DNA of 64,000 nucleotides, taken from NCBI RefSeq assembly GCF_040253635.1, contig NZ_JBEJGX010000003.1, positions 3,348,001 to 3,412,000 of the forward strand. The letters are read 5' to 3'. A program made the translations under genes and the position numbers. The notes under the pieces were generated by a model, which saw only the letters and a program-made list of their open reading frames with translations, was not told where the DNA came from and did not search any database. Shown one piece after another: positions 28,915 through 38,500 of the stretch. This stretch comes from Streptomyces sp. Edi2. Its GTDB lineage: Bacteria > Actinomycetota > Actinomycetes > Streptomycetales > Streptomycetaceae. Each line of letters opens with the position of its first letter. Position 1 is the first letter of the stretch.

Positions 28915-30303
28915 ATGCGCAGACGACTCGGACGACTCGACCGCACGGCTGTACGCGCCACGACCGCGGTGGCGGTAGGCACGGCGCTCGCCCTGGCGCT
29001 GGCCGGGTGCGGCAGCGGCAGCAGTGGCGGCGGCACGAAGGACAACGGCGGCGGTGGCAGCAAGGGCGGCAGCACCGCCCCCACCGTGCAGCTCCCCCAG
29101 CTCAAGGGCCAGAAGTTGCAGGTCACCGCGGTCTGGACGGGCCCCGAGCGGGAGAACTTCGTCAAGGTGCTGGACGAGTTCGAAAAGCGCACCGGCGCCA
29201 CGGTCGACTTCGTGCCCAGCGGCGACGACATGGCCGGCTTCATCGGCTCCAAGATCGCCGGTGGCGGGCCGCCGGACATCGCGATGCTCCAGCAGGTCGG
29301 TGTGCTGGGCGAGTTCGCCGGGAAGGGCTGGCTCAAGCCGCTCGGCCCGACCGCCAAGGCGCAACTCGCCAAGAATTACAGCAAGGGCTGGCAGGATCTC
29401 GGCGCGCACAAGGGCACGCCGTACGGCGTCTACTTCAAGGCCAGCAACAAGTCGCTGGTCTGGTACAACGCCAAGGCGTTCGACAACGCGGGCACCCAGG
29501 AGCCGAAGACCTGGAAGGACTTCCTCAAGACGGCGCAGACCCTCTCCGAATCGGGCGTCGAGCCGGTCTCGGTGGGCGGTGCGGACGGCTGGACGCTGAC
29601 CGACTGGTTCGAGAACATCTACCTCTCGCAGGCGGGGCCCGAGAAGTACGACCAGTTGGCGCAGCACAAGATCAAGTGGACCGATGCCTCCGTCAAGCAG
29701 GCGCTGACCACGCTCGGACAGCTCTTCGGCCGTAAGGATCTGCTCGCGGGCGACAACTCCGGTGCGCTGCAGACGGACTTCCCGACGTCGGTGACCCAGA
29801 CCTTCAGCGGCGACACCCCGAAGGCCGCGATGGTCTCGTCGGCCGACTTCGCGGCCGCCAACATCACCCAGACGAAGGCCAAGGTCGGCACGGACGCCAA
29901 GGTCTTCCCGTTCCCTGCGGTGGGCGCCAGGTCCCCGGTGGTGACCGGCGGCGATGTGGCGGTGGCCCTCAAGGACGGCAAGGCGGCACAGGCGTTGCTG
30001 ACGTTCCTGGCGTCGACGGATGCCGCCAAGATCTGGGCGCAGGCGGGCGGGTTCATCTCGCCCAACAAGGAGCTCGACCAGGCGGCGTACGCCGACGGTG
30101 TGATGCGCCGGATCGCCAAGGCGCTGATCGCGGCGGGCGACGACTTCCGCTTCGACATGTCCGACCAGGCGCCCGCCTCCTTCGGCGGCAAGCCGGGCCA
30201 GGGCGAGTGGAAGGACCTGCAGGACTTCCTGAAGAGCCCCAAGGACATCGCGGGCACCCAGGCTCAGCTGGAGAAGGACGCCGCGAAGTCGTTCGGACGT
30301 TGA
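28915..30303 (+). CDS. Sugar ABC transporter substrate-binding lipoprotein
   Basis: 462 residues, family 1 extracellular solute-binding protein. Signal peptide with lipobox LAGC (Cys about residue 32), a Gly/Ser/Lys linker, then a MalE-like fold (LQVTAVWTGPERENFVKVLDEFEKRTGATV, PPDIAMLQQVG, GVYFKASNKSLVWYN). It captures a sugar or oligosaccharide outside the cell for the two permeases that follow. The ATPase is not encoded here; many Streptomyces sugar importers share the MsiK ATPase (established). ATG 28915 follows AAGGGGCTACGGGG. Confidence 0.9.
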   Translation: MRRRLGRLDRTAVRATTAVAVGTALALALAGCGSGSSGGGTKDNGGGGSKGGSTAPTVQLPQLKGQKLQVTAVWTGPERENFVKVLDEFEKRTGATVDFVPSGDDMAGFIGSKIAGGGPPDIAMLQQVGVLGEFAGKGWLKPLGPTAKAQLAKNYSKGWQDLGAHKGTPYGVYFKASNKSLVWYNAKAFDNAGTQEPKTWKDFLKTAQTLSESGVEPVSVGGADGWTLTDWFENIYLSQAGPEKYDQLAQHKIKWTDASVKQALTTLGQLFGRKDLLAGDNSGALQTDFPTSVTQTFSGDTPKAAMVSSADFAAANITQTKAKVGTDAKVFPFPAVGARSPVVTGGDVAVALKDGKAAQALLTFLASTDAAKIWAQAGGFISPNKELDQAAYADGVMRRIAKALIAAGDDFRFDMSDQAPASFGGKPGQGEWKDLQDFLKSPKDIAGTQAQLEKDAAKSFGR

Positions 30304-30576
30304 GATCGTACGTGGCGTCGCTCGGATGCTGGGGGCGTAGGCGATGGGGTTCGGGCGCGGAGGCCGTACGGGGCGTCGTTCGGCGCTGAGGCCGCACGCG
30401 ATGTCGTTCGGGCACCGAGGCCGTACGCGGCGTCGTTCGGGCGGAGGCCGCACGCGATGGCGTTCGGCCGCTGAGGGCCTGTCGCCGGCCGCCGGGCAGC
30501 GGCCACCAAGCACTGAGCAGCGGCCACCAGGGGCCAAGCACCGACCACCTCGACCGGGACCGGGGGGACCGTCACG
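30304..30576. repeat. Imperfect 27-30-bp tandem repeats between SBP and permease
   Basis: Four to five units of the form GAGGCCGYACGCGRYGTCGT plus TCGGGC at about 30353-30475, then GCAGCGGCCACCA repeats to 30545. They separate two genes that must function together. Confidence 0.8.
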
Positions 30577-32007
30577 ATGAGCGCCGTAGCGGCCGGCAAG
30601 GCCAGTGACAGCGGCGAAAGCGGCCGGGGCAGCGGCGAGAGCGGCCGACGCGGCGGTGGCGAGCGCCCGGACGGCGGCGGCAGGCGCCAGGGCCGCGGGG
30701 GCAAGCGCCGCCCGGGCGGTGGCGTCCTGGGCGCCCGCCCCTGGACGGCCGCGGTGTTCCTGCTGCCGGCCCTGCTGCTGCTCGGGGCGCTGGTCGTCTA
30801 CCCGATCGTCTTCTCCGTCTACCGCAGCCTGTTCGACGCGTCCGGCACGGGATTCGTGGGGCTGGGCAACTACGGCGCGATGTTCTCCGACGACGGCATC
30901 CGTACCGCGCTGCGGAACAACATCATCTGGGTGGTGGTGGCGCCGGCCGTCTCGACGGTGCTGGGGCTGATCTTCGCGGTGCTGACCGAGCGGATCCGCT
31001 GGGGCACCGCCTTCAAGCTGATCGTGTTCATGCCGATGGCGATCTCGATGCTGGCGGCGGGCATCATCTTCCGGCTGGTCTACGACCAGGATCCGGAGCG
31101 CGGAGTCGCCAACGCGGTGTGGGTCGGCATCCATGACACCTTCTCCGAACCGGCCCCGTTCCCCGGCGCCAAACCGCGGCCGCGGTCCGGTCTCGCGCCG
31201 TCCGGCGGCGGTGCGTTCACCACACGTTCGGCCGTGCGGGCCGCGTCACCGGTGAATCTGCCGCTGGTCGCCGTGCAGCCGGGCGATCTGCGCGGGGCCC
31301 GCGCCGCGGCCGCCGCCGGGCCCCGTCCCGGCAGGGTCACCGGCACCGTGTGGCTGGACTTCACCCGTGGTGGCGGCGGGCGCCCCGGCGTCATCGACGG
31401 CAACGAGAAGGCGCTGGCCGGGCTGACGGTCGAGGCGGTCAGGGGCGGCCGGGTGGTCGCCTCCGCGACGACGGCGGCCGACGGCACCTTTGCGCTGCCC
31501 GCGGACCGTGCCGAGGGCGCCCGGCTCCGGCTGCCCGCGGCCGATTTCGCCGAGGCCTACGGCGGCGTCGACTGGCTGGGCCCGGCGCTGGTCACCCCGG
31601 CCATCATCGGCTCGTACGTCTGGATGTGGGCCGGTTTCGCGATGGTGCTGATCGCGGCGGGGCTGGCGGGTGTTCCGCGTGAGCTGCTGGAGGCGGCGCG
31701 GGTGGACGGCGCGGGCGAGTGGCAGGTCTTCCGCCGGATCACGGTGCCGCTGCTGGCGCCGGTCCTGGTGGTCGTGCTGGTCACGCTCATGATCAATGTG
31801 CTGAAGATCTTCGATCTGGTCTACATCATCGCCCCGGGCTCCAGCATCCGGTCCGCCAACGTCCTGGCGCTCCAGCTCTTCCAGTCCTCGTTCGGTACGG
31901 ATGTCGACGAGGGCCTGGGCAGCGCGATCGCCGTCTTCCTGCTGCTGCTCGTGCTGCCGGTGATGTACGTCAATCTCCGGCGCATACGGAAGGAGCGTCG
32001 CCGATGA
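30577..32007 (+). CDS. Sugar ABC permease (MalF-like) with inserted extracellular domain
   Basis: 476 residues. After a Gly/Arg-rich 50-residue N tail come TM1 (AAVFLLPALLLLGALVVYPI), TM2 and TM3 (LIVFMPMAISMLAAGIIF). A roughly 145-residue insertion (residues 185-330) follows, then TM4 (IIGSYVWMWAGFAMVLIAAG), the EAA cytoplasmic loop (ELLEAARVDGAGEWQVFRRITVP) and two more helices. The insertion contains a CnaB/SdrD-B-like beta domain (TGTVWLDFTRGGG, ALAGLTVEAVRGG, TAADGTFALP). It sits where MalF carries its P2 domain. The stop overlaps the next start (ATGA). Confidence 0.88.
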   Translation: MSAVAAGKASDSGESGRGSGESGRRGGGERPDGGGRRQGRGGKRRPGGGVLGARPWTAAVFLLPALLLLGALVVYPIVFSVYRSLFDASGTGFVGLGNYGAMFSDDGIRTALRNNIIWVVVAPAVSTVLGLIFAVLTERIRWGTAFKLIVFMPMAISMLAAGIIFRLVYDQDPERGVANAVWVGIHDTFSEPAPFPGAKPRPRSGLAPSGGGAFTTRSAVRAASPVNLPLVAVQPGDLRGARAAAAAGPRPGRVTGTVWLDFTRGGGGRPGVIDGNEKALAGLTVEAVRGGRVVASATTAADGTFALPADRAEGARLRLPAADFAEAYGGVDWLGPALVTPAIIGSYVWMWAGFAMVLIAAGLAGVPRELLEAARVDGAGEWQVFRRITVPLLAPVLVVVLVTLMINVLKIFDLVYIIAPGSSIRSANVLALQLFQSSFGTDVDEGLGSAIAVFLLLLVLPVMYVNLRRIRKERRR

Positions 32008-32987
32008 CGACCGTGGACGGTGCCGGGCCGGGCGGGGGCGCCCTCCCCGGCGGGCGCGCCGTACGGGCGGCGCGGGGCAGGCGGGGCGGGCTGGGCGGGC
32101 GGGGCGGGCGGGGCGGGCCGGCGGCCGGGCGGGCCGGGCGGCCGCTCGCGGCCCGGATGGCGGCGCGGACCGGCGGTGGCGCGATGCGGATCTTCCTGGT
32201 CCTGGTCGCGCTGTTCTGGCTGATGCCGTCGGTGGGGCTGCTGCTGTCCTCGCTGCGCAGCCCGCAGCGGATCGCCGAGTCCGGCTGGTGGCAGGTCTTC
32301 AGCAAGCCGGCCCAGATCACCTGGGACAACTACAGCCAGCTGCTGGCCAACGACAAGGTGATGGGCTCGCTGCTGACCACGGCGGCGATCACCGTGCCGG
32401 CGACGGTGCTGGTCGTCGTCATCGGCTCGCTGGCCGGCTATGCGTTCGCCTGGATGGACTTCCCCGGCAGGGACGGCTGGTTCATGGTCGTCGTCGGGCT
32501 GCTGGTGGTGCCCGTGCAGGTGGCGCTGATCCCGGTGGCCAAGCTGTTCGGTGCGGTCGGGCTCTTCGAGACGACGGCCGGGGTGATCCTCTTCCATACG
32601 GCCTTCGGGCTGCCGTTCGCGGTGTTCCTGCTGCGGAACTTCTTTGCCGAGATCCCGCGCGAGCTGCTGGAGGCGGCCCGGCTGGACGGGGCGGGCGAGC
32701 TGCGGCTGTTCACCCGTGTCGTGCTGCCGCTGGGCGGCCCGGCGATCGCCTCGCTGGGGATCTTCCAGTTCCTGTGGGTGTGGAACGACATGCTGATCGC
32801 GCTGATCTTCGCGGACAGCGGCCATCCGCCGATCACGGTCGCGCTGCAGCAGGAGGTGCGGCAGTTCGGCAACAACATCGATGTGCTGGCGCCCGGCGCG
32901 TTCCTGTCCATGGTGGTGCCGCTGATCGTCTTCTTCGCCTTCCAGCGCCAGTTCGTCTCCGGGGTGATGGCGGGCGCCGTGAAGTGA
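32004..32987 (+). CDS. Sugar ABC permease (MalG-like)
   Basis: 327 residues, binding-protein-dependent inner-membrane permease with six helices. EAA loop: IPRELLEAARLDGAGELRLFTRVVLPLGGPAIA. The N-terminal 60 residues are Gly/Arg-rich (GRRGGLGGRGGRGGPAAGRA) and cytoplasmic. It pairs with the MalF-like protein to form the channel. Start ATG 32004 has AAGGAG upstream and overlaps the previous gene by 4 bases. Confidence 0.9.
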   Translation: MTTVDGAGPGGGALPGGRAVRAARGRRGGLGGRGGRGGPAAGRAGRPLAARMAARTGGGAMRIFLVLVALFWLMPSVGLLLSSLRSPQRIAESGWWQVFSKPAQITWDNYSQLLANDKVMGSLLTTAAITVPATVLVVVIGSLAGYAFAWMDFPGRDGWFMVVVGLLVVPVQVALIPVAKLFGAVGLFETTAGVILFHTAFGLPFAVFLLRNFFAEIPRELLEAARLDGAGELRLFTRVVLPLGGPAIASLGIFQFLWVWNDMLIALIFADSGHPPITVALQQEVRQFGNNIDVLAPGAFLSMVVPLIVFFAFQRQFVSGVMAGAVK

Positions 32988-33491
32988 GCTCCGCACGGGG
33001 GCCCGCCGGTGCCCGTCCGCACGCCATCTTCCGTTCATGTTGCTGCGCCTACGATGACGTCGCTGCCGTGCCCTGCAGGGTGCGGCGGTGCGTAGGGCGG
33101 GTCGGCGCGCGTGGTGTGCCGGCGCGACAGGGCGCCACAGGGCGCGGCGGTGCGACAGGGTGCCGCCGGGGAGATGCCCGGGTGTGGCCCGCGTGTCTCT
33201 CGTATCGAGTGATCGAGTGAGGGCGCCCCGGTCCCCGCGAGGCCGCGCCCGTGCGCTGCGGCATGACGCCGGGCGCATCCAAAACTGCATAGACCGCACA
33301 GGTGCGGACAACTGCAGACGTACCCCCGCACACCCCCTGCACCCGGTACCGCCACACGCCCATACCGCCGTACGCCCGACCGCCACACCGCCACATCCAC
33401 GGCAGACAGCGCCGGCACATACCGCACGTACTCCCTCACGCACGCGACGTACTCAGCCCTACGTTCCCGACCGTCTGGAGACGGACCGCAC
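32988..33491. other. Non-coding gap with short repeats
   Basis: 504 bases. Holds repeats of GCGACAGGG and GCGGTGCG (33060-33160) and CCGCCACAC-type units (33340-33400). Near 33283-33315, AACTGCA occurs twice around an inverted repeat CCGCAC-AG-GTGCGG in a less GC-rich patch, a plausible control region for the methyltransferase. No gene supported. Confidence 0.4.
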
Positions 33492-34445
33492 ATGACTGCC
33501 CCCCTCGCAGACCAGAGTGCCGAACAGCTCCCGCGCCCCACCCGGCTGTCCGAGGTCAAAGGCTGGTTCTTCACCGCCGACCAGCTGCTCTTCGACTGGT
33601 TCCTGGCGCACCAGCAGGACCGTTCCGAGCCGGGTGACCTGCTCGAACTGGGCGCGTATATGGGCAAGAGCGCCATCTTCCTCGGTGCGCGGCTGCGCCC
33701 CGACGAGCGCTTCACGGTCTGCGATCTCTTCGACTCCCCCGCCGAGGACGTCTCCAACTCCAAGGAGATGAACAAGTCCTACGCGACGCTGACCCGCCGC
33801 GCCTTCGAGGCCAACTACCTTGCCTTCCACGACGAGTTGCCCACCATCGTCCAGGGGCTCAGCTCGCTGGTCAGCGACCATGTCGACGAGGGCTCGGTGC
33901 GCTTCGCGCATATCGACGCCTCGCATCTGTACGAGCATGTGCACGGCGACATCCTCGCGGTGCGCAAGCTGCTCACCGCCCACGGCATCGTGGTGATGGA
34001 CGACTACCGCGCCGAACACTGTCCCGGGGTGGCCGCCGCCACCTGGCAGGCCGTCACGAACGAGGGCCTGCGCCCGGTCTGCATCACCGGCACCAAGTTC
34101 TACGGGACCTGGGGCGACCCGGAGCCGCTGCAGAAGGCGCTGCTGGAGTGGATCGCGTCCCGCGGCGACATCTGGCACGAGGTGCAGTACGTCAACGATG
34201 CCCCGCTGGTCCGGCTGAGCGCCAAGGGCGCCAAGGAGCCCGGCCATCCGGCCTCCCGGCACACTTCCGCCGCCCGCGCGGTGCAGCGGCCCGGGGCGCA
34301 GTCGCCGAAGGCCTCCGCGGCCCGCCCGGCCCCGCGCCGGCCGGTCCCGGCGCGCAGCACGCTGCGCCGGGTCACCCTCGACGTGCTGCCGCCGGTCGTC
34401 ACCCGCGCCCTGGTGAGGGTCCGCAAGCGGGCCCGTACGCACTAG
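33492..34445 (+). CDS. Class I SAM methyltransferase (Methyltransf_24 type)
   Basis: 317 residues. Motif I is LLELGAYMGKSAIFLG, then the strand-2 end FTVCDLFDSP and FAHIDASHLYEHVHGDI. This matches the Methyltransf_24 group common in polysaccharide and natural-product clusters. After residue 245 comes a basic Ala/Pro/Arg tail ending RVRKRARTH. GGAGACGGACCGCAC precedes ATG. It opens the cell-wall glycopolymer island and may methylate a sugar or polymer end (inference). Confidence 0.82.
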   Translation: MTAPLADQSAEQLPRPTRLSEVKGWFFTADQLLFDWFLAHQQDRSEPGDLLELGAYMGKSAIFLGARLRPDERFTVCDLFDSPAEDVSNSKEMNKSYATLTRRAFEANYLAFHDELPTIVQGLSSLVSDHVDEGSVRFAHIDASHLYEHVHGDILAVRKLLTAHGIVVMDDYRAEHCPGVAAATWQAVTNEGLRPVCITGTKFYGTWGDPEPLQKALLEWIASRGDIWHEVQYVNDAPLVRLSAKGAKEPGHPASRHTSAARAVQRPGAQSPKASAARPAPRRPVPARSTLRRVTLDVLPPVVTRALVRVRKRARTH

Positions 34446-34526
34446 GGACCCGTACGCGGTAGCGGGCCCGTGCGCGCCGACGGGTCCGCGGACAGGCCCC
34501 CGCCGGGCTGAGGCCGACGGCAAGCC

Positions 34527-34566
34527 CTGGTGGGGGGCTCCCCTACCGGGGCACCTGCCCCACCAG
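34527..34566. terminator. Candidate terminator between convergent methyltransferases
   Basis: Outer stem CTGGTGGGG/CCCCACCAG (9 bp) around a second stem of CCCC/GGGG. It overlaps the last codons of the minus-strand gene. Confidence 0.55.
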
Positions 34567-35229
34567 CACGAACACATTGGACCGGAGCAGCATCCCGGCC
34601 GGGCGCGGCAGCGGGTGGGAGTAGGTGCGCCGTACGGTCAGGCCCGCGGACTCGGCGAAGGCGCGCAGCAGGGCGAAGTCCGTGAAGCGCACCGGGGTGG
34701 GCCCGGCCCGGTGCCCGGCCTCCTGCGCGGTGATCAGCAGCACTCCGCCGCCCGGCCGTACGTACCGGACGTAGGCCCGCAGCAGCCCCTCGACCTGTTC
34801 GTCGTCCAGATGCTCCAGGACGTTCGCGGTCAGCAGCGCATCGAAGGTGCCCGGCCGGGCGTGCGGGCTCGCCAGGAAGGTGTCGGCCGTATAGGTGGTC
34901 AGCCCGCGTTCGCGGCAGCGCGCCACGGACTGCGGGTCGTGGTCCACGCCGACGCTGCCGGGCGCGCAGCCGGCGAGCGTGTCGCCGGGCCCGCAGCCGA
35001 TCTCCAGTACCCGGCCGGTGCCGATCCGCCGCAGCTGGCTGCGGTACGGGGACCGGGCGGGCAGCAGCCGTGCCGGGCCGCCGCGTCCCGGGTCGGCCGG
35101 CAGCCGCGCGGTGGAGGCGGACGGCGCGGTACCCGTGGGGCGCGTGGGCCGGGCGGTCCGGGTGTCGCTGCCGGGCGGCCCGGCGTCGGCGCTGTCGGTG
35201 GCGGCGGAGCTGTCGGTTCTGCCGGGCAT
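34543..35229 (-). CDS. Class I SAM methyltransferase
   Basis: 228 residues. Motif I VLEIGCGPGDTLAG, acidic VGVDHD, motif II FDALLTANVLEHLDDEQ, motif III VRPGGGVLLITAQE. The first 60 residues are Ala/Pro/Thr-rich and disordered. ATG 35229 was taken because it follows a relatively AT-rich patch; the frame is open further upstream. Substrate unknown. Confidence 0.78.
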   Translation of the reverse strand: MPGRTDSSAATDSADAGPPGSDTRTARPTRPTGTAPSASTARLPADPGRGGPARLLPARSPYRSQLRRIGTGRVLEIGCGPGDTLAGCAPGSVGVDHDPQSVARCRERGLTTYTADTFLASPHARPGTFDALLTANVLEHLDDEQVEGLLRAYVRYVRPGGGVLLITAQEAGHRAGPTPVRFTDFALLRAFAESAGLTVRRTYSHPLPRPAGMLLRSNVFVLVGQVPR

Positions 35230-35546
35230 CGGGACGCGGTCACCTTCCCTGGGGAACACGGCGTGCAAAACGCCGTAAAGCTGTGCAACGGGTCTACGGC
35301 ATCGGACGCGGCCCGGCGCTACGGCGCGCCGAATGCGCGCGCCGAGCGTCATCCTCCACCCACGGACACAGCGGCCCACCACCTACGGACGCGCAGTCCT
35401 GCACCCACGGACACGCGGCCCTGCACACACGGACGACCGGCGGGGCCTCTCACCCTTTCAGCGCAGATCCGGTGACCGTGCCGCCGTGGGCGAGTTGAAC
35501 GGACCGGTCTTGTGCATTCGCCAGTCCGGAAAGGCTTGGTCCGCGT
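35230..35546. other. Divergent non-coding region
   Basis: 317 bases between the minus-strand methyltransferase and the TagF fusion. A less GC-rich patch (35262-35300, GCAAAACGCCGTAAAGC) is a likely promoter zone. Positions 35353-35440 hold repeats of ACCCACGGACAC. No gene supported. Confidence 0.4.
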
Positions 35547-38500
35547 ATGAAGCCTCGGCTCACCGTCGTCGTCCCGGTCCATCGCATCGAGGGGTCCGAG
35601 CGGAATGTGGAGGAGTGCCTGGAGTCGGTCGCGGCCCAGACGCTGACCGGTCTGGATGTGGTGATGGTGGACGACGGCCCACCCGCGGACGGGGGCGGGG
35701 ACGCCACCGCCGCACGGGGCGGTCCCGCCGCTCTCGCCCGCCGTTTCGCCGAGCGGGACCCACGGTTCCGGATCGTCCACCACCCCGGGTGCCCTCCCGC
35801 GCCCGGCTGCGGCGCGCTCCGCAACACCGGTGCCCGGCACGCCTATCCGCACACCGGCTATCTGGCCTTCCTCGACGCCGACGACGTACTGCTGCCGCGC
35901 GCGTACGAGGATCTCGTCGGCCTGCTGGACCGGTCCGGCGCGGACCTGGCGACCGGCAATGTCTACCGGCTCGGCGCGGCCGGCCGCAGTCAGTCGGCGC
36001 GCCATCCGGCCGCCCGCGCCACCGCGCTGCGCACCCGCCTGCGCGATGACCTGACCCTGCTGTCGGACGACTTCGCCCGCAACAAGGTCTTCCGCCGCAC
36101 CTTCTGGGACAAGCACCGATTCGCTTTCCCCGAGGGCGAGTTGTGCCATGACGCGGCGGTGACGCTGCCCGCGCTGTTCCTGGCCGACGCGGTCGACGTC
36201 CTGCGGGAGCACGTCTGTTACTGGCGGCTGCCGGAAGGACCCGACCGTCATCTGAGGCCCGATGCCCGGGGCGTACGGGACCGGTTCGCGGCGGTGGCCG
36301 GCATCCGGCGCTTCCTCGCCGACCCGGCCCACGCCCGGCTGCGTGCCTATCAGCGCGACTACGACCGTGCGCAGCTCACCGACGGGCTGCTCGATCTGGT
36401 CGAGGCGCTGCCGGCGGCCGCGCCGGAGTGCCGGACCGCGTTCCTCGACTGCGCCCGCGACTTCCTCTCCGGGGTCGATCCGCGGCTGTTCCCCACGCTC
36501 CCCGTCGAGCTGCGGATGCGCTGGTATCTGATCCGTGCCGGGCGGCTGGCCGATCTGCTCACCCTGCTCACGCATGAGGCCCGTAACCCGGCCGGGTTCG
36601 CGGTCGCGGGGCCGCCGCTGCGCAAGCGCGCGGTGCTGCCGCTGACCCCGCCGCTGGAGCTGCCGCCGGGGGTGACCCGGCTGGACCGCGCCGACTTCCC
36701 CGTACGGGCCCGGGTCAGGGAGGCGGAGTGGCGCGGCGGTGTGCTGGTGCTGCGTGGCTACGCCTATATCCGGAATCTGGACGCGGCGACCCGGCACGGC
36801 TACCTCAGGACGGCGGTGCTGTCGTGCGGGCGGCGCCGGATCCTGCTGCCGCTCCGGCCGGTGGCGATGCCGGAGGCGACCGCCGAGTCCGGCCAGGAGC
36901 TGCACTGTTACGACTGGTCGGGCTTCGAGCTGCGGCTCGATCCGGCCCGGCTGCGCAAGGGCGGGCGCTGGGAGGAGAACGACTGGTCGGTGGGGGTGCT
37001 GCTGGCGTCGGCGGGGGTGGTGCGGGCCGCGGCGCTGCACGCCGCCGAGACCGGCTCCGGCGCCGCTCCGTGCGCCCGTGAACTGCCCGGGGACGGTGCG
37101 GGCGCGGTGCGGATCACGCCGTGGTACCCGGACGGGCGGCTGCGGCTTTCGGTGGCCCGTCCAACCCACCGGCTGACCGGCCACCGTGCGGCGGCGGCCG
37201 GCGCCCTGGACCTGACCGTCACCACACCGGGCCCGCCGCCCGCGGCCCTGCGGCTGACCCACCAGGGGACCGGCACGGTGGTGTCGTTCCCGGTGGAGAC
37301 CGAGCCTCCGGCGGGAACGGGAACGGGAACGGGAACGGGAACGGGAACGGGAACGGAAACGGCGCCGGGAACAGGAACGGAGCAAGCGAACGAGGCGCCC
37401 CACGCCGCCCCCCGGGCCGCGCCCCGCACCACCCCCGGAGCCGCCCCCGGAGCCGCCCCCGGGGCCGCCCTCCGCGCCACCTCCCCGCCCCTCACCTTCC
37501 GTATCCGTCTCGACGCCCTGGCCGCCGCCCGGCCCCCGCGGGACGGTGCGCCGCGGGCGATCCCGCCGGCCCACACCGAGAGCTGGGCGGCGGAGGTGGT
37601 GCTGCCCGACGGCGGCACCGGCCCGATCGCCTGCGCCCCGGGGCTGGCGCCGGCCGCCCATCCGCTGCCGCACGGCCGTGAGCTGGTCGTGGCGGCCGGT
37701 CCGGCCGGGAACCTGGTCCTGCACGACCGGACCCCGCAGCCGTACCTGGACCGGGCGATGTGGCGTACGGACGGCACCCTGCTGGTGACGGGCGGGCTGC
37801 CGGACGCCGCGCCGCACGCCACCGAACTGGTCCTCAAGCACGGGGCGCACGCCGCCGAGCTGGCCTTCCCCACCGTCCATGACGAGGGCCGCTTCCACGG
37901 CTCGCTGCCGCTCGGCGCGCTGCCCTCGCTGGCCGGCCCGCTCCCGCTGCGCGAGGGCCGCTGGACGCTGCACCTGCGCGAGCAGGGCGCGCCCGGCTCG
38001 GCGCTGGACGCCCCGGTCCGCGCGCTGCCGTCCCTCCTGGGCGGGCTGCCGGCGACCCGTACGGTCCGCGGCAAGCCGCTCACCCTCGACCGGCACCGGC
38101 ACGACGAAGCGCTCGTGGTGGCGGGCCCTGCGCTGCCCGCCACCGACCGCGGCCCCTACCGCCGCCGGGTGCTGCGCGAGCAGCACTATGCGCTGCACCG
38201 TTCCCGTCCGCTGCGCGACACCGTCCTGTACAGCAGCTTCGGCGGGCGGGCGTACGGGGATTCCCCGCGGGCGGTGCACGAGGAGCTGGTGCGCCGGGGT
38301 ATGGACGTGGAGCATCTGTGGGCGGTGCGCGATGCGCAGACCGCGGTGCCGGAGACGGCACGTGCGGTGCTGGTGGGCAGTGCCGAGTGGCACGGTGCGC
38401 TGGCGCACAGCCGCTGGGTGGTCACCAACACCCATCTGCCCCGGTGGTTCACCCGGCGCGGCGGGCAGCGCATCATCCAGACCTGGCACGGCACCCCGCT

